Below, piece after piece: positions 34,098 to 43,527 of a stretch of 53,781 nt of DNA. Every line of letters starts with the position of its first letter. Position 1 is the stretch's first letter. The stretch lies in contig JALSTB010000092.1 in NCBI GenBank assembly GCA_026983955.1, forward strand, positions 1 through 53,781, written 5' to 3'. The position numbers and the translations under genes are program-made. This DNA is from Melioribacteraceae bacterium. GTDB lineage: Bacteria; Bacteroidota; Ignavibacteria; Ignavibacteriales; Melioribacteraceae. The notes beneath the pieces are model-generated. The model was given only the letters and a program-made list of their open reading frames with translations. It was not told where the DNA came from and searched no databases.

Positions 34098-35606
34098 TCA
34101 GGATGGCTGATATTGGTCTATTACAGGTTGAAGTTTTGACTTTATATCATTTAATTTCATCATAACCAATTTATTAGAACCGAAAGTTTTCCCGGCAAAA
34201 TCAAGAATTTCTATAATTTTTTTCACTTGATTCGTTTCCAGATAAATTGAAACCAAATAGAAAATTACAGACGGGTCTTTTTCTTTTAATGATAATGAAT
34301 AAGTGAAAAGCTCTTCAGCTTCTTCAAAATTTTTCGCTTCCATCAGGCTTATTCCGGTCAAAACCAAAAATTTCGTCTCTTCTTTGAAGCGGTCAAACAA
34401 ATTTAACAAAATCTCTATTCTGTTCTGGAAATCGAGTTTGGAGATCAGGGTAAGAAATAATTCTAGATTATCTCCATTTACGATTTCCTTTAACTGTGCC
34501 TTTTCTTTTGAAGAGATGTTTTCTTTAAGTATTAATTTTTTAATAATTCCGGTTTCACCTTTTTCAGTATGCTTTTCCAACTCCAATAAAAAATGTTCGA
34601 AGTATTTTCCGTTTTGTGCTTTAAGTGCAACCAGCATAGCTTGATATAAAACTTTTCGAACCGGTATGTTAACTTCCAAAATTTTATCCGAATAATCTTT
34701 CCGGTTCAAGGAAATGTCCAAAGCAGTTTTGGAATGATGTAAAGCCAATTCCATATTTTGCATTGCAACAAATATTTGTGAAGCTAACAGATGAAGCCAA
34801 ACGTTTTCTGGTTCGTATTTTAAGCCTTCCAACACTAGCTCTTGCGCCGGTTGAAAATCACCCCGCCGCATTTGAAAATCAGCCGAATTCAAATAACAAA
34901 CCGCTTTGTACTCCGGTTCAAGTTTTTCATCCTCCAAAGCAAATTGATAGTATTTATAAGCATTTTCAAAATCTTCCATCACCGAATATGTATTACCGAT
35001 TTGATAGGCATAGTATGAACTGCCGGAGTCATCATATTCTTTCAATAATAATTCCAAGTTGCGTGCCGCTTTGAATTTCAATTTTTCCTTCGGCAAATTA
35101 TAGCCGAGGTGCAATATTTCGATTTTGGAATCAATAATCTCATAACCGTTTTTAATTAGCGACGGCAATATTTGTTCGTGGGCTTTTCCCGAAAATTCGA
35201 TACCGGCTTGCTTTTTGAACAGCCTAACGTATTTCATTTGTTTGGATTTTCCCGAATATTCATCGATATTATTTACAATGCAATTGACACCCAATTTTTC
35301 ATCGAGTGAAATAATTTTTTTTAATTCATCAATTGAATACCCGGTTAACCGCTCATCAGCATCCATGTACAATATCCATTTACCGGAAGATTTGGATAAA
35401 GCAAAATTCCTTGCTGCCGAAAAATCGTTTACCCAGTCGAAATGGAAAATTTTTGCGTTATGTTTTTCCGCTATTTCCAAAGTTTTATCAGTTGAACCTG
35501 TATCCACAATCACTATTTCATCAGCTATATTTTCAACCGATTTGAGACAATCTTCGAGGTACTTTTCTTCGTTTTTTACTATCATGCTTAGTGTTAACTT
35601 ATACAT
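34098..35606 (-). CDS. GT2 glycosyltransferase with TPR-like tail
   Basis: The product has 502 residues from ATG 35606 (MYKLTLSMIVKNEEKYLEDC); a longer frame from 35639 overlaps the previous gene. The N-terminal 230 residues are a GT-A (family 2) domain with VDTGSTDKTLEIAEKHNAK and the metal-binding DxD in LYMDADERL. The remainder is a chain of TPR-like helical repeats (for example YYAYQIGNTYSVMEDFENAYKYYQFAL). It follows two other multidomain glycosyltransferases and precedes flagellin. Transfer of a sugar to flagellin or to a glycan on it is likely but inferred from position. Confidence 0.85.
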   Translation of the reverse strand: MYKLTLSMIVKNEEKYLEDCLKSVENIADEIVIVDTGSTDKTLEIAEKHNAKIFHFDWVNDFSAARNFALSKSSGKWILYMDADERLTGYSIDELKKIISLDEKLGVNCIVNNIDEYSGKSKQMKYVRLFKKQAGIEFSGKAHEQILPSLIKNGYEIIDSKIEILHLGYNLPKEKLKFKAARNLELLLKEYDDSGSSYYAYQIGNTYSVMEDFENAYKYYQFALEDEKLEPEYKAVCYLNSADFQMRRGDFQPAQELVLEGLKYEPENVWLHLLASQIFVAMQNMELALHHSKTALDISLNRKDYSDKILEVNIPVRKVLYQAMLVALKAQNGKYFEHFLLELEKHTEKGETGIIKKLILKENISSKEKAQLKEIVNGDNLELFLTLISKLDFQNRIEILLNLFDRFKEETKFLVLTGISLMEAKNFEEAEELFTYSLSLKEKDPSVIFYLVSIYLETNQVKKIIEILDFAGKTFGSNKLVMMKLNDIKSKLQPVIDQYQPS

Positions 35607-35607
35607 T

Positions 35608-38600
35608 TTAATCTTCAATTTGTGATTGTGAATTTTCAACTGTTTCTACTTCAAGTATCACAGTGTTATGATCTCCGGGTAAACCTAAAATTTTATTAAC
35701 TTCTTCCAATCCCCGTTTTGCTTCGGCGTTTTCCACATCGTTTACAACTGCCCACTCGTACATTGTTTTTGCTTCTTGGTACATTTCCGAGAGATAAAAT
35801 ATTTCACCCAAACCTGCGCATGCTTGCGATGAAGCCGGATTTATTTTTAGTGCGGCTTCGTACGATTCTTGAGCCCCGGGCAAATTTCCTTGACTAACAA
35901 ATAATTTACCTTTTAATACATATAAATCTTCAAGACTTACGTTTTTATAACCTTCATTTTCCGAATCACCATATTTTTCTATAGCATTATTCAAATTTTC
36001 AATTGCAAATTCTATTTCTTCATTTTCAATATCAACAAAAGCCCTTTCCACAAACTGTACAAAAGCATTTTGATGAACCGGATATTTGATATTTCTGTTT
36101 TTGATTTTCTCACCTCTCAACCAAATACCTTCGGGACCGGCGCCCCATTTACCGATAAATTTTTGCTTGTTTACTTCCAATCTCCGTGCATATTCGTCTT
36201 CTCCATTTTCTTTGAAACTGACCGAGCCGAAATGATGCACAAAAACATCTTGTGCAATTACGGTTTTGAAGCCGGCAATTTGTGCACGCAGACAAAAATC
36301 GTCATCTTCAAAATTACCCGGTGAAAACCGTTCGTCCAATCCACCGATTTTATTAATTACATCTTTTTTGATTAATGTGCACAAGAATGCAACTCTGGGG
36401 AATTCAAGCACTTTCCCCTTATTTTTGATTGCCAGCCGTGCTGCATAACTGTGCATTTGTTCAATCGATTCGTATTTTGCATTTTTATCCAGCTGAACAC
36501 CACTAACGGAATTGCTCAACGGTCCAACAATTCCGGTACTTTGGCTTGATTGCGCCACTTCAACCATCCTCTCCAACCAGCCATCCGTTACAATCACATC
36601 GTTGTTCAATATCAGAATGTAATTGCCCCGTGCGGCGTTTATTCCTTGATTTACAGCTTTAGGAAATCCTTCATTGTTTTCATTCCGGATTATTTTTACT
36701 TTTTCATACGATTTCAATTTCTCCGGTGTTCCGTCGGTAGAGCCATTATCTACCACAATTATTTCATATTCACATCCGGTAAATTCAATTATGCTATCCA
36801 AACATTGCTTGGTGTAATCAAAATGATTGTACACCGGTATTACAATTGATACCAACTCCGGTTCAATCTGTTTCCCTTTTTTGAATACTGCATTTTCAGG
36901 CGTAAACCAATTTATTCCCCATAACTCTTGAGGTGTGGGCACTTCCGTTTCCCCGTAATATTCTTTGAGTTTTTCATAGAGAGCGTTTGTACTTTCCTGG
37001 ACAAGTTTATCGGTAACCGATTTTTTCACTGTTTTAAAACTTCTCTGCCCTTCATGGAACACAAAAGTATTTTTTGCAACAACGATACGGTATCCGTTTT
37101 CCCTGAACCGCCAACTAAGCTCCAAGTCATCGTTACCCAGAAACAGCTTTTCATCTAACAGACCTAATTTGTTTAATACGCTTTTCTTTATCATCATACA
37201 AAAACCGATTAGCAATTTCGTATCGATAAAGTCATCCGTATATTTTTTTTCGAGCAGCACGTTAAGTTCTCTGGGTGAAGTGTTTTGAAGTTCTTTTTCA
37301 TCCAAATACAAACTTACGTTCTGCAATCCTGCCACATAATTTGATAGAGGTCCGGCAGCGGCAACTTTTTCATCTTTGAAAGCCCGGAGCATTTTTTCAA
37401 TCCAGTTTCCGGCAACAACAGTATCGGGATTTAAAAGCACAACATATTTATTCCGTGAATTACGGATTCCCGTATTACAACCCGCGGAGAATCCGGTGTT
37501 TTTCTTGTTTTTAATTAATATGAAATTATTTAAGTTTTTAATTGATTTTTTTATTATTGCAGCTGTGTTATCTTTCGAACAATTGTCAACGAAAATAACT
37601 TCATCTTTTGTACTTATTGTTTTTTTAAGACTGGCGATTAATCTGCTTACCGTTCCGGCCGAGTTATATGTTACAACAATTACCGAAACTCCTTCGCGTG
37701 CGGGTTTGTCTTCATTAAAATTTGAAACGGCTGATGTTTTAGTATCTTTGTTTAGCAACATTTCAAACGTTTCATACCATCGTCCGGCATTTTTTTCCAT
37801 TGTTCTGAAATTCGACACATAGTCGAATGCCTTTTCTCCGTATTCGATTATTTTGGAAGGATTTTCAATAAGGAATGAAATTTTTTCAAACCATTCTTTG
37901 CTCGATTCGGAATTTACGGATAAGCCGTTCACATTATTTTTTACCGTATTTTCATAGGGTTTGTAATTGGAATAGACCCCGGCTATCTTATTTATACTGT
38001 ACTCCAGAAATTTGATATCACTTTTACTTTTGTTGAACTCATTGAATTTTAGCGGTGCCAAACCTATATCGAAATTGGCATTAGCAAGAATTTTCGCGAA
38101 CTCATGTAAATCGGGTGAACCGGGTATAAACTCAATTGACGGATCTTCAAGGAACTCCGGTGGAATAAAATTTATAAATGCTAATTTAACTTCGTTTTTA
38201 TATTTGTTTTTGATTTTCTTTAACGCATTAACAACTTGCTCAAAATCTTCAAGGTGAGTCATTGTGCCTGCATAACCTATTCTCAACGGACGGTTAAGTT
38301 CTTTCTTTTTTTGTCCGGGCGGAAAAATTCCGGTATCAATAAAGTTAGGTATTATTGAAACCGATTTATTATGTTGCCAATAATATTTTTGAAGTTGACC
38401 GTTTGTAACAATCAAATGGTCGGATACCCAAATGTTTTCGAGCAAACCCCTCCGGATATGCGGGTTTTCATAATATGAATAAGCAACATTTTTTTTTGGT
38501 AATCTCAATAAATCGTCATCCAATTCATATATAATTTTCGAGCCTTTCGATTTCAGCAACTTTATTAAATCGAGAAACAAGAACGAGTCGTTCCTTTGAT

Positions 38601-38769
38601 GTAATACAATATCCGGGATGTATTTAATTTTTGGCGGCTTTTTTTGTGACATATTGAGTACTTGATAATCAACGAGACCTTCCGCTTTGAGATATTTAAG
38701 CGGACTCAGAATCCTGATTTGTGCCAATGCACCTAAATTTTGTACAATTGCCAATATTTTAATTTTCAT
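35608..38769 (-). CDS. Trifunctional glycosyltransferase: GT4 + GT2 + GT2 + TPR
   Basis: The product has 1053 residues. Residues about 1-345 are a GT-B family 4-like domain (PDIVLHQRNDSF, IPNFIDTGIFPP, IGYAGTMTHLEDFE, KFLEYSINKIAGV). About 358-600 is a GT2 domain with VTYNSAGTVSRLI and LNPDTVVAGNWIEK. About 650-880 is a second GT2 domain with VPVYNHFDYTKQCLDSI and ILNNDVIVTDGWLERM. About 930-1035 are TPR repeats (GNLPGAQESYEAALKINPA). A single chain could add several sugars in series. It overlaps the upstream glycosyltransferase gene by 11 bases. Flagellin is a likely acceptor by position. Confidence 0.88.
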   Translation of the reverse strand: MKIKILAIVQNLGALAQIRILSPLKYLKAEGLVDYQVLNMSQKKPPKIKYIPDIVLHQRNDSFLFLDLIKLLKSKGSKIIYELDDDLLRLPKKNVAYSYYENPHIRRGLLENIWVSDHLIVTNGQLQKYYWQHNKSVSIIPNFIDTGIFPPGQKKKELNRPLRIGYAGTMTHLEDFEQVVNALKKIKNKYKNEVKLAFINFIPPEFLEDPSIEFIPGSPDLHEFAKILANANFDIGLAPLKFNEFNKSKSDIKFLEYSINKIAGVYSNYKPYENTVKNNVNGLSVNSESSKEWFEKISFLIENPSKIIEYGEKAFDYVSNFRTMEKNAGRWYETFEMLLNKDTKTSAVSNFNEDKPAREGVSVIVVTYNSAGTVSRLIASLKKTISTKDEVIFVDNCSKDNTAAIIKKSIKNLNNFILIKNKKNTGFSAGCNTGIRNSRNKYVVLLNPDTVVAGNWIEKMLRAFKDEKVAAAGPLSNYVAGLQNVSLYLDEKELQNTSPRELNVLLEKKYTDDFIDTKLLIGFCMMIKKSVLNKLGLLDEKLFLGNDDLELSWRFRENGYRIVVAKNTFVFHEGQRSFKTVKKSVTDKLVQESTNALYEKLKEYYGETEVPTPQELWGINWFTPENAVFKKGKQIEPELVSIVIPVYNHFDYTKQCLDSIIEFTGCEYEIIVVDNGSTDGTPEKLKSYEKVKIIRNENNEGFPKAVNQGINAARGNYILILNNDVIVTDGWLERMVEVAQSSQSTGIVGPLSNSVSGVQLDKNAKYESIEQMHSYAARLAIKNKGKVLEFPRVAFLCTLIKKDVINKIGGLDERFSPGNFEDDDFCLRAQIAGFKTVIAQDVFVHHFGSVSFKENGEDEYARRLEVNKQKFIGKWGAGPEGIWLRGEKIKNRNIKYPVHQNAFVQFVERAFVDIENEEIEFAIENLNNAIEKYGDSENEGYKNVSLEDLYVLKGKLFVSQGNLPGAQESYEAALKINPASSQACAGLGEIFYLSEMYQEAKTMYEWAVVNDVENAEAKRGLEEVNKILGLPGDHNTVILEVETVENSQSQIED

Positions 38770-40897
38770 TATTACTTACCTGAATTTGATTATTTATAAA
38801 TTTTAAATTTCCGGCAGCAATTTCATTTTGCGGATCGAGTTGCAATATTTTATTCAAAATATTTTCCGCTTTTTGTATTTGGTCTTGCAATATGTACGTG
38901 ACGGCCAAATTATTCAGTACATCAACATGTTCAGGGTGAACCACCAAAATTTCGTTCAGTAAATTTTGTGCCTCTTCAATTTTGTTATCTTCAATCATCT
39001 CTTCCGATTTATTAATACTTTCCCTAAGAAATTCTTCATCCATCAGTTTTGAAAAAAATAATTTATCCGATTTATTTGTAAAGAAACGCGTGTTATTTAC
39101 CACTTCGAAAATAAAATCAACCAATTGTTTATTTTGCTTTGGAATGCTTCGGTGAAAATTATTCGCAAGTACAACTTTTATTAAGTTTATAAGCGATTCA
39201 CCATGTATTGCAACCGAATATTTTTCTATTGCTTTAGACTTTAATATTTTTCCGTTTTCCGGTTTGTATTTCATAATCTCTTGCATCAGCGATTCTTCAT
39301 CATACTTAATCCGGTGTTTTCTTCCGGAGAAGTTGTATTCCGCTAAATCCTCAAAATTTTCCGGGGTAACAAGCCCGTCGCCTCCTTGATAATCCAAAAT
39401 TAAAGGTATTCTGCCGCACATCATCGATTCTATTGCCCCTCTTCCCAATGTGATTACAATATCCGCCCAATTAATATAATCCGGCAGTTCCATCGTACTT
39501 ACTGCGGTTGTCTTTGAACCTAATATTTTTAAATTTAAATTTAATCTTGCGCATGAATTCACTATTACCGACTTCGTTCCGGCATCAAGCTTATTGCTGA
39601 TTACCAAAATGTTTTGAGGTTCCGGGTTGATCTCTCTTTGTTCCTCAAAACGTGTATGATTAATAATATTCGGATAAAGAACAATCTTTTCTTTGTTTAT
39701 GCCCGAATCAAGAAGGTGCCGTTTAATTTCTTTGCTCAATGCCAAAAAGAGAGAAACATTAATATCAAAAGGAACGGGCTGTTCAAGGAAGGGGTTAATT
39801 CCATGCACCAGAACAATTAATGGTAATTCCGGAAATATTTTTCTTACTTCAATAGCATTTATGTTGTGGTTCACAATTGCTATATCGAAATCCTCGTTTT
39901 GCAATGCCTCCAGATGTTCAACAACCGGAACTTCCATTTCGTCGAACAATTCTTTCATTGCACCGATATATTTGGAATAAACGTAAACTTCGTGGTCTTC
40001 ATTTTTCAAAAACTCAGCAAGTGTATATGTGTAAATTTCCGTACCGGCATATTCGAGCAAGTGGTGGGTCGACAATAATATTTTAAGTTTTTTTGTTTCA
40101 GTATTTAAATTGTTTGGTAATTTTTTCTCAATCTCCAGCAAATCTATTCCTTTTAGCTCCCTTTCCTCCCAAGAAATCAAGGGATTGCCGAAATCGGATA
40201 TGTTATTGTGGATTGCCTTGCCTTTTCTTTTTTCCCATTTTCCGGAATATTTCGGAAAATATTTCGAGTAATATTCACATGTTTTTTCCCATTCTTCTAC
40301 GGATATTGCCTTTCCGTAATGTTTAACATATCCTTCTTCCAATATAATTCCATCTGTGCCTAAAAAAACTTCCCGCTGATCCATATATTTATATTCCAAC
40401 GTCGGCAGATTTTTAAATGCTATAATGATTTTTCTGTATTCGGGTCCTATTTTGGTTCGCTCATAATATGGTTTGTCCGCATCTTGCGGTGTAATGTAAA
40501 AATCGAAAAGTTTCATTCTGATTGCAATTACACCGGGTGGCAAACCGTAAATTTTAGACCAGTCGAACTCAACCCGTTCATCGGCATCGAGATAAACGAA
40601 CCAGTCCCAAGGTTTTGCAATTTTCTTAGCTTCATTTAATATTGCGGCTCTGTTTTCGTATTCCGCCCGTTCACGGTTTAAATCCCATTCTTTATTTTCA
40701 ATTACTTTGATAACTCCGGGAAAGTTTTTGCATATCTCTGCCGTTCCGTCTTCCGAATAATCGTCGAATACGAATATTCCGCCAGTGCAAAATTCATTTA
40801 GATGCTCCAAAGTATCCCGGATAATCAATTCTTCGTTTCTAACCCTTATTAAGCCGTATATTTTTATGTCATGTTTTTTTAATGAATTTTCTTCCAA
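38759..40897 (-). CDS. Bifunctional glycosyltransferase: GT2 + GT4 + TPR
   Basis: The product has 712 residues from a TTG start at 40897, with AGGGAG nine bases upstream. The N-terminal GT2-like domain (about 10-235) has IRVRNEELIIRDTLEHLNEF and a DxD in VYLDADERVEF. A GT-B/GT4-like domain (about 265-570) starts KILLSTHHLLEYAGTEIYTYTLAEF and includes MMCGRIPLILDYQGG. The C-terminus (about 630-705) has TPR repeats (VDVLNNLAVTYILQDQIQKAENIL). It heads the three-gene glycosylation operon. The TTGGCTAA palindrome at 41014-41031 lies upstream. Confidence 0.87.
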   Translation of the reverse strand: MEENSLKKHDIKIYGLIRVRNEELIIRDTLEHLNEFCTGGIFVFDDYSEDGTAEICKNFPGVIKVIENKEWDLNRERAEYENRAAILNEAKKIAKPWDWFVYLDADERVEFDWSKIYGLPPGVIAIRMKLFDFYITPQDADKPYYERTKIGPEYRKIIIAFKNLPTLEYKYMDQREVFLGTDGIILEEGYVKHYGKAISVEEWEKTCEYYSKYFPKYSGKWEKRKGKAIHNNISDFGNPLISWEERELKGIDLLEIEKKLPNNLNTETKKLKILLSTHHLLEYAGTEIYTYTLAEFLKNEDHEVYVYSKYIGAMKELFDEMEVPVVEHLEALQNEDFDIAIVNHNINAIEVRKIFPELPLIVLVHGINPFLEQPVPFDINVSLFLALSKEIKRHLLDSGINKEKIVLYPNIINHTRFEEQREINPEPQNILVISNKLDAGTKSVIVNSCARLNLNLKILGSKTTAVSTMELPDYINWADIVITLGRGAIESMMCGRIPLILDYQGGDGLVTPENFEDLAEYNFSGRKHRIKYDEESLMQEIMKYKPENGKILKSKAIEKYSVAIHGESLINLIKVVLANNFHRSIPKQNKQLVDFIFEVVNNTRFFTNKSDKLFFSKLMDEEFLRESINKSEEMIEDNKIEEAQNLLNEILVVHPEHVDVLNNLAVTYILQDQIQKAENILNKILQLDPQNEIAAGNLKFINNQIQVSNNEN

Positions 40898-41013
40898 ATT
40901 GCACTGCTCCCTGAACCTTAAAATTTTTTATTTAGTTTAACCATATTTCATTCCAATCCCTTTAATTTGTTTTTGGTCATTTTTTGCGGTTTTAAAAGTA
41001 GTTTTTCGGTAAG

Positions 41014-41031
41014 TTGGCTAACTTTAGCCAA
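41014..41031. promoter_or_regulatory. Perfect palindrome TTGGCTAA-CT-TTAGCCAA
   Basis: TTGGCTAACTTTAGCCAA has perfect 8-base arms around a 2-base centre. It lies 117 bases upstream of the glycosyltransferase operon and 12 bases after the 613-residue gene. It has no T-run, so it is probably not a terminator. It matches the dyad at 16482-16499. Confidence 0.5.
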
Positions 41032-41042
41032 TGGAAGCGAAA

Positions 41043-42884
41043 TTATGAAATGTATAATTTTTTGAACGGAGCAAGTTTTTCTTCAATTTCGTCGCGGGCT
41101 TCTTCCCTTAATTTTTCTTCTTCGGCTGCTTTTTCTTTCATAATGTTTTGCATTTCCTCATTGTATGTGCTTTCTTTCTTTGCAAAATTATTCTCCATCG
41201 ATGCGCGGTTCATTTCGATTTCTTTTTTTAACCGTTCAATCTGTTCCTCTTTTTGTGATTTGAGTTTACTTATTTCTTTTACGAGTTGTTGCTTTTTATT
41301 GGTTTTGTCCATCATACCGGAAGCCGATGACAGAAACGAAATTATCAATCCAACTATAAACGTTATGCCACCCCATTTGAAACCGGACAACATCAGAGTT
41401 TTCATAACGCTATCCGAGCCTTCCGTTGCAGAATTGTAGCCGGAAGCAAAACCTCCGACGACGAAAACTATCATTGCTATTACCGCCGAAAATATTATGG
41501 CATCCTTGAACAGAATTACCGGATTATATTTATCTTCATCCGATAAATGTTCTATCCTCCTTTCCAATGCTTTAATTTGTTCATCATACATCTCTTCCAC
41601 TTTTTGTATGGATTTCTTTAGTTTGTCATTCAAAATCCCGATTGCCGAAGCTTTTTCATTTTCAACTTTTTCCAGATTTTTTTGCACTTGTTCCAATTGT
41701 GTTTCGTAAAGTGAAAGTTTATGAAATATAGTTGATTCGTATTCTTTACTTACCTTGTCTATCATTTTGTCGATTAGCTTATTGAATTTATCTTTGAATA
41801 CGGGAGCGGAATTAATAATAAGGACATTTTTCGATAAATAATATTTTTCAAGCATGTTTTTAAGAAACACGATTTCAGCACGTAAAGCATCGTTGCATAA
41901 ATCTTTGTCTTTCGAATTCAGAAAATAAACGACCTGTTCGAATACTTTCTTAATCAATTTTTTGTTTTCTTCTTTGAGGGTTTCAACCAGAATTTTAATG
42001 TCCTCAAGCATACACACAAATTCTTCTTTCTTGAAAACATGATAGATAAAAGCGTTCTTCACGAAAAAATTAAACCGTTCTTCCGAATTGATTTCCATTG
42101 CGTACTTCAGTCGCGTCCGGTCGAATTCCAGAATACGCTTAATGTTATTAAAGGCAATGCTTCTGTTTCCTGCTTTGATGTTCACAATGGATTCGTAATA
42201 TAATGCCGTTATGGGATTTACTTTATATTTCTTCGCTTCTGTAAATGCTTGCAATGCCAATTCGTTATTCTCAATGCGTAAATTAATATATCCGTAAAGC
42301 AGAGCGGTGAAATAATAAAATTTTTCTTTTACTTGGGGTGAAATTGCCAAAGAATCGATATCGGATTGAATTTTTAAAATTGTACCCGTGGCTTTTTGTA
42401 ATGCTTCCTCGTTATTTTCCCGGGAACAAATAACCGCATAGTGCAAAAGACTTAAAAAATCAAAATAGTCGAAATTCCGTTCAATGATTTTAATTATGGT
42501 ATTGGAGTAATATTTTTTATCCTCGTCGTTCTGTTGTTTTATCCATAACTTATAGAGATTTTTAATTTCCCAATACGTTTCCGAAAGTGTGAACAAATGC
42601 GGGTTTCGCTTTAAATAATTTTCCCCATAAATCAATAAAGGGTTTTTAATTGCCAGAAAGAAATGCACATACCGGTCATCGATAAAAAATTCGTTCAATT
42701 CCTCAGGTAGTTTTAATGCATAATGGTATGCGGCCAAACGCTCGTATTCGCCGAATGACAAATCGAACTTAACCGAATTTGCAAATTTTTCTTTCGCATA
42801 GTTCTTAAATTTCTTAAATGCGATTTCCTTTTGCAATTGAGCTTCCCGCTCCGGAGTATATATTTCCGCATTATTGAGGAACAT
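41043..42884 (-). CDS. Uncharacterised membrane coiled-coil protein in the sigma-28 regulon
   Basis: The product has 613 residues of unknown family. Residues 1-360 are helical and TPR-like (for example ENNELALQAFTEAKKYKVNPITALYYESIV). A coiled coil spans about 363-447. Two membrane helices (about 459-481 and 501-521) are joined by an 18-residue loop, and a second charged coiled coil covers about 527-605. Both coiled coils should be on the same, probably cytoplasmic, side. AGGATG precedes the ATG. A sigma-28-type promoter 40 bases upstream ties it to late flagellar genes. No enzymatic motif is visible. Confidence 0.85.
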   Translation of the reverse strand: MFLNNAEIYTPEREAQLQKEIAFKKFKNYAKEKFANSVKFDLSFGEYERLAAYHYALKLPEELNEFFIDDRYVHFFLAIKNPLLIYGENYLKRNPHLFTLSETYWEIKNLYKLWIKQQNDEDKKYYSNTIIKIIERNFDYFDFLSLLHYAVICSRENNEEALQKATGTILKIQSDIDSLAISPQVKEKFYYFTALLYGYINLRIENNELALQAFTEAKKYKVNPITALYYESIVNIKAGNRSIAFNNIKRILEFDRTRLKYAMEINSEERFNFFVKNAFIYHVFKKEEFVCMLEDIKILVETLKEENKKLIKKVFEQVVYFLNSKDKDLCNDALRAEIVFLKNMLEKYYLSKNVLIINSAPVFKDKFNKLIDKMIDKVSKEYESTIFHKLSLYETQLEQVQKNLEKVENEKASAIGILNDKLKKSIQKVEEMYDEQIKALERRIEHLSDEDKYNPVILFKDAIIFSAVIAMIVFVVGGFASGYNSATEGSDSVMKTLMLSGFKWGGITFIVGLIISFLSSASGMMDKTNKKQQLVKEISKLKSQKEEQIERLKKEIEMNRASMENNFAKKESTYNEEMQNIMKEKAAEEEKLREEARDEIEEKLAPFKKLYIS

Positions 42885-42922
42885 ACTTCATCCTTGAAAG
42901 TAAACATTTCATACCACGTTCA

Positions 42923-42949
42923 TAATCGTAAAATCTTACGTTTTGTTTA
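42923..42949 (-). promoter_or_regulatory. Sigma-28-like promoter of the 613-residue protein gene
   Basis: The minus strand reads TAAACAAA-N11-TACGATTA: TAAA and CGAT boxes with exact spacing. The leader to the ATG at 42884 would be about 32 bases. Confidence 0.65.
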
Positions 42950-42964
42950 AGAAATATTATTTTT

Positions 42965-42996
42965 TAAAAAAAAGCCGGTTCCGCACGAAACCGGCT
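42965..42996 (-). terminator. Intrinsic terminator after the ArsC-like gene
   Basis: On the minus strand AGCCGGTT pairs with AACCGGCT across an 8-base loop and is followed by eight Ts. It separates the ArsC-like gene from the sigma-28 promoter of the next gene. Confidence 0.9.
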
Positions 42997-43021
42997 ACCA
43001 ATTGAATGAAATACGGATGGA

Positions 43022-43372
43022 CTATAAAATTTCTTTTATTTTTTCCACAGGTCTGCCCAAAACCGCTTTATCGCCTTTCTCGGCAATCGGTCTTTCAATC
43101 AAATCAGGATACTTAACCATAAAATCGATAATTTCCGCTTGTGAATATTTCTTATTTTTAAAATCGAATTCTTTATACTCTTTTGCCCTTTTTCTTAAAA
43201 CGTCCTCAGCTTTTAAATTCATTTTTTTCAACAGTGTTTTAAGTTTTGTTTTAGTGAAAGGTTTTTCATAGTAATTCACTTTTTTGTAAGCAACGCCCAT
43301 TTCATCCAGCATTTTCAGGGCTTTTCGGCTTGTTGTGCAAGTAGGTTTGTGATAAACTACCAATTCGGCCAT
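43022..43372 (-). CDS. ArsC/Spx-family thioredoxin-fold protein
   Basis: The product has 116 residues from ATG 43372, which has GGAGG upstream; a start at 43402 lacks this. It has the ArsC-family pattern: VYHKPTCTTSRKAL with a catalytic Cys in CTTS, an LRKRAKEYKEF segment with the first arginine position, and LIERPI and VLGRP near the C-terminus. These arginines are the oxyanion-binding residues of glutathione/glutaredoxin-dependent arsenate reductases, but many relatives (YffB type) have other or unknown roles. No other arsenic genes are present, so the substrate is open. Confidence 0.85.
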   Translation of the reverse strand: MAELVVYHKPTCTTSRKALKMLDEMGVAYKKVNYYEKPFTKTKLKTLLKKMNLKAEDVLRKRAKEYKEFDFKNKKYSQAEIIDFMVKYPDLIERPIAEKGDKAVLGRPVEKIKEIL

Positions 43373-43527
43373 TTTACCTCCGTAATTTGTTTTTTCAATC
43401 AATCAAAAATACAATTAACACTTTTCAATTGAAAATGTTTCAGCGAAAAACCGGAAAATTGTTCATATTGAATTTAACTTAAACTTTATATATTCTTGTT
43501 AATTGATTTTGATAAACGGTTGAAAAT

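Noticed and set aside
41014-41031. Palindrome read as a terminator of the 613-residue gene
   Set aside because: It lacks a T-run on the minus strand, and near-copies occur where no gene ends, so a regulatory site is more likely.
43002-43271. An 89-codon plus-strand frame opposite the ArsC-like gene
   Set aside because: It is antisense to a clear family member and its composition is that of a shadow frame.
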